A stretch of DNA of 9,459 nt from Actinomycetes bacterium (lineage in GTDB: Bacteria > Actinomycetota > Humimicrobiia > Humimicrobiales > Humimicrobiaceae), in NCBI GenBank assembly GCA_030603375.1, contig JAUVXY010000053.1, positions 1 through 9,459 of the forward strand, given 5' to 3'. The position numbers and the translations under genes are program-made. The notes beneath the pieces are model-generated. The model searched no databases, was not told the DNA's origin, and worked only from the letters and a program-made list of their open reading frames with translations. Positions 6,265 through 9,459 of this stretch are shown here, piece after piece (positions within the stretch are counted from its first letter, which is position 1; the number at the start of each line of letters is the position of its first letter).

Positions 6265-7467
6265 TCATTTATTTTTTATATTTTGCTTATTTACTACTCC
6301 AATAACTGGTTCCCCCCCACGCGGATGCCACAGGATATCAGGGGAAGAACAAACTTTTCTTATAGCAGCCTCTTCACTTGAAACGAAAAGGAAATTACCC
6401 TTTTTTGCAGCAACCATTGGTCTCAGCTTTATCCTATCATTTAGTGCATACATAAAATCACTATTTGCAGCTATAATGCTAAAAGGTCCATTCATTAGCG
6501 CCCCGGAATATATTATGCGAAAAGCTTTAAGTATTTCTCTCTTGTCTTCTGGCATTTTTTTTATTTCCTCCCACAATGGAGAAGCTAAAATCAAATGAAT
6601 GATGCTCAAATCTATTTTTTGTTTCCTCACTAACAAATCAAATAAATATGTTACTACTTCAGTATCTGTAGAAAGGGTACATTCATACCCAAATCCATCT
6701 ACAAATCTTTTATTGGCCCCGTACGATGAAATCTCTCCATTATGCACCACGGACCAGTTTAATAAACCAAAGGGGTGAGCTCCTCCCCACCACCCTACGC
6801 TATTAGTCGGAAACCTTCCGTGTGATGTCCATAAATAAGCACTGTAATCATCTATTTTGTAGAACTGGCCAATATCTTCAGGATAGCCTATGCCCTTAAA
6901 TATTCCCATATTCTTCCCGCTTGAAATTATATAAGCTCCCTTTATATTACTGTTTACTTTCATAACTAAATCTACTATAAAATCTTCTTCTTTCTCTTTT
7001 ATAATATCTTTATCAATCCTACTGTCAGTATCAATTTTTTTCTTATTGGCTCCGCTATCTACAAAATTATTTTTTAACTTCAAGAAATATCTATACATAT
7101 TTGGAGGATCTTTCACAAAAGATTTATTCTTAGTTGGAATTTCTTCGTAAAAGATAATTTTAAAATTTTCTTTTAACACATCTTCGGTTTGACTTTTTGA
7201 AATACTGCCATCATAAAATATGTGAAACGCCCAATCTTCTTTAAATTGCGGATATATCCCATATGCAGCAAATCCTCCTCCAAGCCCATTGGAACGCTCA
7301 TGCATCATGGAAATTCCGTCTAATACCATGCTTCCGTTAAAAGTCTTGCCGCTTTCATTTACTATGCCAAATACAGCACACCCTGATGGAATTCTATGCC
7401 TGGAAAAACAGTGCTGTTTGCTTTCTTTCAAATTTTTTGTAGTCTCCATGTGCTTATAATTATTCAT
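6265..7467 (-). CDS. gltB1: Glutamate synthase glutaminase subunit (class-II glutamine amidotransferase)
   Basis: A 400-residue Ntn-type amidotransferase that releases ammonia from glutamine for the FMN subunit. The expected N-terminal nucleophile is C30, in SGCAVFG, so 29 residues must be removed to expose it; E. coli-type GltB also carries a propeptide. Substrate motifs are HGRFPTN at 216-222, HNGEISSYGANK at 242-253 and LSTDTEV at 265-271. Residues about 113-165, between the first strands and the core, are lysine- and aspartate-rich and look like a variable insertion. The ATG at 7467 has AAGG eight bases upstream (7476-7479); a second in-frame ATG at 7449 lacks a ribosome site. It is the first gene of the operon, behind a long structured leader with a terminator. 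The same fold occurs in PurF and AsnB, but the neighbours make GOGAT the clear choice. Confidence 0.93.
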   Translation of the reverse strand: MNNYKHMETTKNLKESKQHCFSRHRIPSGCAVFGIVNESGKTFNGSMVLDGISMMHERSNGLGGGFAAYGIYPQFKEDWAFHIFYDGSISKSQTEDVLKENFKIIFYEEIPTKNKSFVKDPPNMYRYFLKLKNNFVDSGANKKKIDTDSRIDKDIIKEKEEDFIVDLVMKVNSNIKGAYIISSGKNMGIFKGIGYPEDIGQFYKIDDYSAYLWTSHGRFPTNSVGWWGGAHPFGLLNWSVVHNGEISSYGANKRFVDGFGYECTLSTDTEVVTYLFDLLVRKQKIDLSIIHLILASPLWEEIKKMPEDKREILKAFRIIYSGALMNGPFSIIAANSDFMYALNDRIKLRPMVAAKKGNFLFVSSEEAAIRKVCSSPDILWHPRGGEPVIGVVNKQNIKNK

Positions 7468-7537
7468 ATTTCAAACCTTATCTTCCTCACTTTTTCTGCA
7501 ATGTAAAAACCCAATTATTTTTACTCCGCTCCTCTCT

Positions 7538-7591
7538 AGAAAAGCAAAGAAGCCTTCTTAAAACATCTCTGTTTTAAGAAGGCTTCTTTGC
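7538..7591 (-). terminator. Leader terminator upstream of gltB1 (22-bp perfect stem)
   Basis: The arms 7570-7591 and 7544-7565 are perfectly complementary over 22 bp around a 4-base loop (7566-7569). On the minus strand the stem is followed by TTTTCT (7543-7538), a modest U-tract. It lies between the promoter at 7658-7687 and the gltB1 start, so full-strength termination would stop the operon's own transcript after about 110 nt. Each arm also contains the self-complementary core AAGAAG-x-CTTCTT. It could in addition end read-through from the upstream gene at 7745. Confidence 0.75.
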
Positions 7592-7629
7592 CTCCCATTC
7601 TTATTCATACATCTTCATATAAACAAGAA
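7577..7629 (-). promoter_or_regulatory. Two-hairpin antiterminator resembling an ANTAR-protein target
   Basis: Hairpin P1 pairs 7617-7629 with 7598-7610: 13 pairs, three of them G-U, around the six-base loop GAAGAU (7611-7616). After a single unpaired base, P2 pairs 7590-7596 with 7577-7583: seven pairs, two of them G-U, around the loop AAAGAA (7584-7589). P2 has A at loop position 1 and G at 4, as in ANTAR targets; P1 has G at both 1 and 4. The P2 stem and loop use bases 7577-7591 of the terminator's 5' arm, so P2 and the terminator cannot form together. Two adjacent hexaloop hairpins with the second overlapping a terminator is the known ANTAR layout (EutV, NasR type). The structures are read by eye; the regulator is not in this window. 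Confidence 0.6.
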
Positions 7630-7657
7630 GAATATCTCTAAATTCTTTTATGCTGAG

Positions 7658-7687
7658 ATAATAGCACCTCTCCAGACTGCTTGTCAA
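7658..7687 (-). promoter_or_regulatory. Strong sigma-A promoter of the glutamate synthase operon
   Basis: On the minus strand, TTGACA (7687-7682) and TATTAT (7663-7658) are 18 bases apart, and TGC directly before the -10 makes it an extended -10 promoter. Transcription should start near 7651, giving a leader of about 184 nt before gltB1 with the two hairpins and terminator inside it. The quality of the match suggests strong initiation, with control left to the leader. Confidence 0.85.
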
Positions 7688-7744
7688 CACTTAGCCATTT
7701 AGTTAACTTCAGGATAGATAAACCTTAAAAACTATATTTAGTCT

Positions 7745-8089
7745 TTATTCTGCGCCAAATTCATCGCACGCATCAATAACATATTTTAAGTAGCACACCG
7801 CCGGGCCTCCGCCCATAAGTCCGGCTACATACCCTGCCTCCATTATTTCTTTTCTAGTAGCTCCTGTACCTATTGCATTCTTCACGTGAAGAGAAATGCA
7901 AAACGTACATTTTGCACATACGCCCAGAGCAACTGAGATAAGTTCCTTAGTTTTTAGAGTAAGAGCGCCTTCCTTCTCGCTTGCTCCAACAAAATCTTTA
8001 AAAGTTTTCATCCATTCCGGGTTTTCTTTTCCCAGCGTACCAAATGCTGACAGGACATCTGCCTGTATTTCCTTGATGTCGTTTGACAT
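7745..8089 (-). CDS. Carboxymuconolactone decarboxylase family protein (AhpD-like)
   Basis: A 114-residue helical protein of the CMD/AhpD family. The core reads TKELISVALGVCAKCTFCISLH at about 47-68 in pieces: a conserved Lys-Glu-Leu, then C61-x2-C64-x3-H68, the AhpD-like CxxCxxxH redox motif, followed by GATRKEIMEAGYVAGLMGGGPA-type helices. AhpD members use this motif as a disulfide/peroxidase centre; true decarboxylases lack the cysteines, so a thiol-redox role is more likely than aromatic catabolism. A third cysteine, C58, makes a CxxCxxC run. The ATG at 8089 has AAAGGT five bases upstream, and its own promoter lies at 8125-8153. It ends about 60 bases before the glt promoter and may read through toward that operon. 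The physiological substrate cannot be told from sequence. Confidence 0.88.
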   Translation of the reverse strand: MSNDIKEIQADVLSAFGTLGKENPEWMKTFKDFVGASEKEGALTLKTKELISVALGVCAKCTFCISLHVKNAIGTGATRKEIMEAGYVAGLMGGGPAVCYLKYVIDACDEFGAE

Positions 8090-8241
8090 TTTTACCTTTC
8101 TTTTGTTTTTTTATATTTTGTCTAATAGTAGCCAAAGACCCGTTTTATGTAAAGGTCTCGAATTGCTTTATTAATTTCTTTTCCTGCGGTCAATGCTTTT
8201 ATTATATTATTTATATACACTTGTAGTACAAAAGGTATAGT
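8090..8241. other. Intergenic region between the VIT-family and AhpD-like genes
   Basis: 152 bases of AT-rich DNA. It holds the promoter and ribosome site of the AhpD-like gene. No convincing terminator for the SPFH-VIT operon was found; a short TTGT-AGT-ACAA repeat at about 8221-8231 is too weak to count. Confidence 0.5.
8125..8153 (-). promoter_or_regulatory. Sigma-A promoter of the AhpD-like gene
   Basis: On the minus strand, TTTACA (8153-8148) and TACTAT (8130-8125) are separated by 17 bases. The start site would be near 8118, about 30 bases before the start codon. An inverted repeat, AGACC (8136-8140) and GGTCT (8154-8158), brackets the -35 element and the spacer and could be an operator. 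Confidence 0.65.
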
Positions 8242-8853
8242 TTACGTTAAAAACTTTAGTAAAAGACTCAAAACAATACAAAAAATTCCGGCAAAAACCA
8301 TTTTTATACCACTTATTATTAAATTACTCTTTGAGACATTTCCTAAAAACAAGCCAATCCCAAATAGTATTAAAAATGCAAGTCCAAATCCCAAATAATA
8401 ACAAATGTTTATTGAGATAAACTTTCCAAATAAAAATGGAACAAGCGGGATAAATGCTGTTACCACAGGTGAGAGACCGTTTACTGCAGCAAGTACTCTT
8501 GAGGCATATTTTTGGGCATAATTTATAACAGTTTTATCCAGAGCATACAGCGTTGATTTTTCCAAATCATCTATCTCTTTTTTTCTTTCAGCACTCTCGC
8601 TAAAATAAGCACTCCATACTCCCGAAACTCCCAGTGATATGCATATTGCTGCCCCGGCAATTACAACGTTAATATAATCCCTTATCCCTATAATATAGCT
8701 TCCAACAAGAACGCCAATGATTGTTATAACACCGTCAAAACCATTTATTGCAAAATACCTTCTAACAATCTTGGCTATGCCAGCTATTTTGTTGTAAGTC
8801 CTTACCTTTTTTATATATTCAGCAAAGTTTTTCTTAAAAATAACCATTCCCAT
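8242..8853 (-). CDS. VIT1/CCC1-family membrane transporter (predicted Fe2+/Mn2+)
   Basis: A 203-residue membrane protein of the vacuolar iron transporter family, whose members move ferrous iron or manganese across membranes, usually as metal/proton antiporters. About five hydrophobic segments are visible, near 40-58, 61-81, 124-146, 150-171 and 178-199. The first carries the family's FDGVITIIGVLVGSY pattern with D40-G41, and the third has SPVVTAFIPLVPFLFG, the Pro-rich conserved stretch. Between TM2 and TM3 is a charged segment (84-118, rich in E, K and D), where VIT proteins have their cytoplasmic metal-binding helices. The ATG at 8853 overlaps the preceding gene's stop as TAATG, so the two are translated from one message. 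A second ATG two codons on is an alternative start. Some bacterial members of this group are annotated only as DUF125/TIGR00267-type proteins; the metal is not established. Confidence 0.85.
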   Translation of the reverse strand: MGMVIFKKNFAEYIKKVRTYNKIAGIAKIVRRYFAINGFDGVITIIGVLVGSYIIGIRDYINVVIAGAAICISLGVSGVWSAYFSESAERKKEIDDLEKSTLYALDKTVINYAQKYASRVLAAVNGLSPVVTAFIPLVPFLFGKFISINICYYLGFGLAFLILFGIGLFLGNVSKSNLIISGIKMVFAGIFCIVLSLLLKFLT

Positions 8854-9459
8854 TACTCATCGGATTCACTCCCAGTTTCTTCTTGCGTTTCTACTTCTGG
8901 GACAAACTTGGAATAATTGTTATCTCCTCCCTGCAGCTTGCTTAAATCTATAAGTGGTACTATCCCTTCCGGCAATATTCCCCAGGCTATGTTAGGAGAA
9001 AGTTTTTGGATAAACTCAAGTTGAATTATCTGCGGATACTGGTGGAGCGCTTCTCCTTTAATCATAATTTGTTCTGCTTCTGCTTCTGCCTTAACTATTG
9101 CCTGCTCTTTTTTTATCTTTTCCTGTTCCAGAATATTTCTTTCCACTACTATTCTTTCTTCTGCAATCTGCTTGTCTTCCAGTATGCTAAAATACTGTTC
9201 CGTGAAATCAATTTTCCTGAGTAAAAACTCATCCATTATTATTCCATTATCAGCAAATACAGGTCTTAAAATCTCTGATATCTCCTCCTGAACATCAAAA
9301 ACTTCTTTGGAATAAAGTTGGGAAGCTGTGTATTTTTTTGGTATGTTTCTTGACAGCGATCTTGCTTCTGTCTTTACCACTTTCTCTACCAAATTATCCA
9401 TGGTGCCTATATTATTTAATATCCATTCTGCTTTCTTCCCATCAATTGCAAACCTAATG
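8853..9459 (-). CDS. SPFH/Band 7 (prohibitin-like) protein, C-terminal part, cut by window edge
   Basis: The reading frame is open through the right edge, so the ATG at 9401 is probably internal: the preceding codons give IRFAIDGKKAEWILNNIGT, a typical Band 7 stretch. About 201 residues are visible. Order: end of the SPFH domain (ADNGIIMDEFLLRKIDF), a charged coiled coil rich in E, K, A and Q that includes ILEQEKIKKEQAIVKAEAEA, then a hydrophobic-proline region (AWGILPEGIVPLIDL) and an acidic tail. SPFH proteins form membrane-anchored rings that act as scaffolds or control membrane proteases. The N-terminal membrane anchor must lie outside the window. It is joined to the VIT-family gene by a TAATG junction, which suggests joint function or assembly at the membrane. 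Confidence 0.88.
   Translation of the reverse strand, partial: IRFAIDGKKAEWILNNIGTMDNLVEKVVKTEARSLSRNIPKKYTASQLYSKEVFDVQEEISEILRPVFADNGIIMDEFLLRKIDFTEQYFSILEDKQIAEERIVVERNILEQEKIKKEQAIVKAEAEAEQIMIKGEALHQYPQIIQLEFIQKLSPNIAWGILPEGIVPLIDLSKLQGGDNNYSKFVPEVETQEETGSESDE

Noticed and set aside
7601..7618. Leader peptide ATG AAG ATG TAT GAA TAA in the glt leader
   Set aside because: Five codons without a Shine-Dalgarno site and without Gln, Glu or other telling codons; the bases are better explained as the P1 hairpin.
7628..7647. Hairpin AAGAAT/ATTCTT near the start of the glt transcript
   Set aside because: Six A/U-rich pairs with an eight-base loop. It competes only with the base of P1, which is far longer, and has no hexaloop signature.
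7467..7651. Glutamine riboswitch (glnA/Downstream-peptide type) in the glt leader
   Set aside because: The conserved primary motifs I would expect for that class are not visible; the paired hexaloop hairpins with a terminator fit better.
8164..8200. Second promoter with TTGACC on the minus strand
   Set aside because: A -35-like TTGACC is present, but no acceptable -10 stands 16-18 bases downstream; the TTTACA/TACTAT pair is better.

Overview
The window is AT-rich and gene-dense, with Shine-Dalgarno sites, sigma-A-type promoters and protein types that point to a low-GC Gram-positive anaerobe, most likely a member of the Clostridia. The main support is the nitrogen set: a type I glutamine synthetase of the alpha kind, a PII protein without the uridylylated tyrosine, and an archaeal/clostridial-style glutamate synthase split over several polypeptides with iron-sulfur and flavin partners. 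I cannot name a genus from the sequence.

Plus strand, 1-1944: the last 16 codons of an ammonium transporter (amt), then a PII signal protein (glnB/glnK), then glutamine synthetase (glnA). The glnB-glnA gap holds a TATAAT box and, upstream of it, three helically phased TTAACA repeats. A short hairpin with a T-run follows glnA.

Minus strand, 7687 down to 2037: a five-gene glutamate synthase operon converges on glnA. Its order is class-II glutamine amidotransferase (gltB1), ferredoxin-fused FMN synthase domain (gltB2), a four-cluster [4Fe-4S] protein, an FAD/NAD(P)-type oxidoreductase, and the GXGXG domain protein (gltB3). The genes are packed tightly, with a 4-nt gap and CTGA and ATGA overlaps. 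The FAD gene has no usable ATG and seems to start at CTG, giving 459 residues. In front of the operon is a strong extended -10 promoter and a leader of about 184 nt. The leader can fold into two adjacent hairpins with six-base loops; the second shares bases with a perfect 22-bp terminator stem. This is the architecture of an ANTAR-protein antitermination target and is the most interesting signal here.

Minus strand, 9459 down to 7745: a 5'-truncated SPFH/Band 7 (prohibitin-like) gene, a VIT1/CCC1-family membrane transporter joined to it by a TAATG junction, and a separate AhpD-like carboxymuconolactone decarboxylase family gene with its own promoter.

Together the first two blocks form an ammonium assimilation module: Amt imports, PII senses, GlnA makes glutamine, and the split GOGAT turns glutamine plus 2-oxoglutarate into glutamate. 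The glt half appears to be controlled after transcription initiation. The three right-hand genes have no clear functional link to nitrogen.
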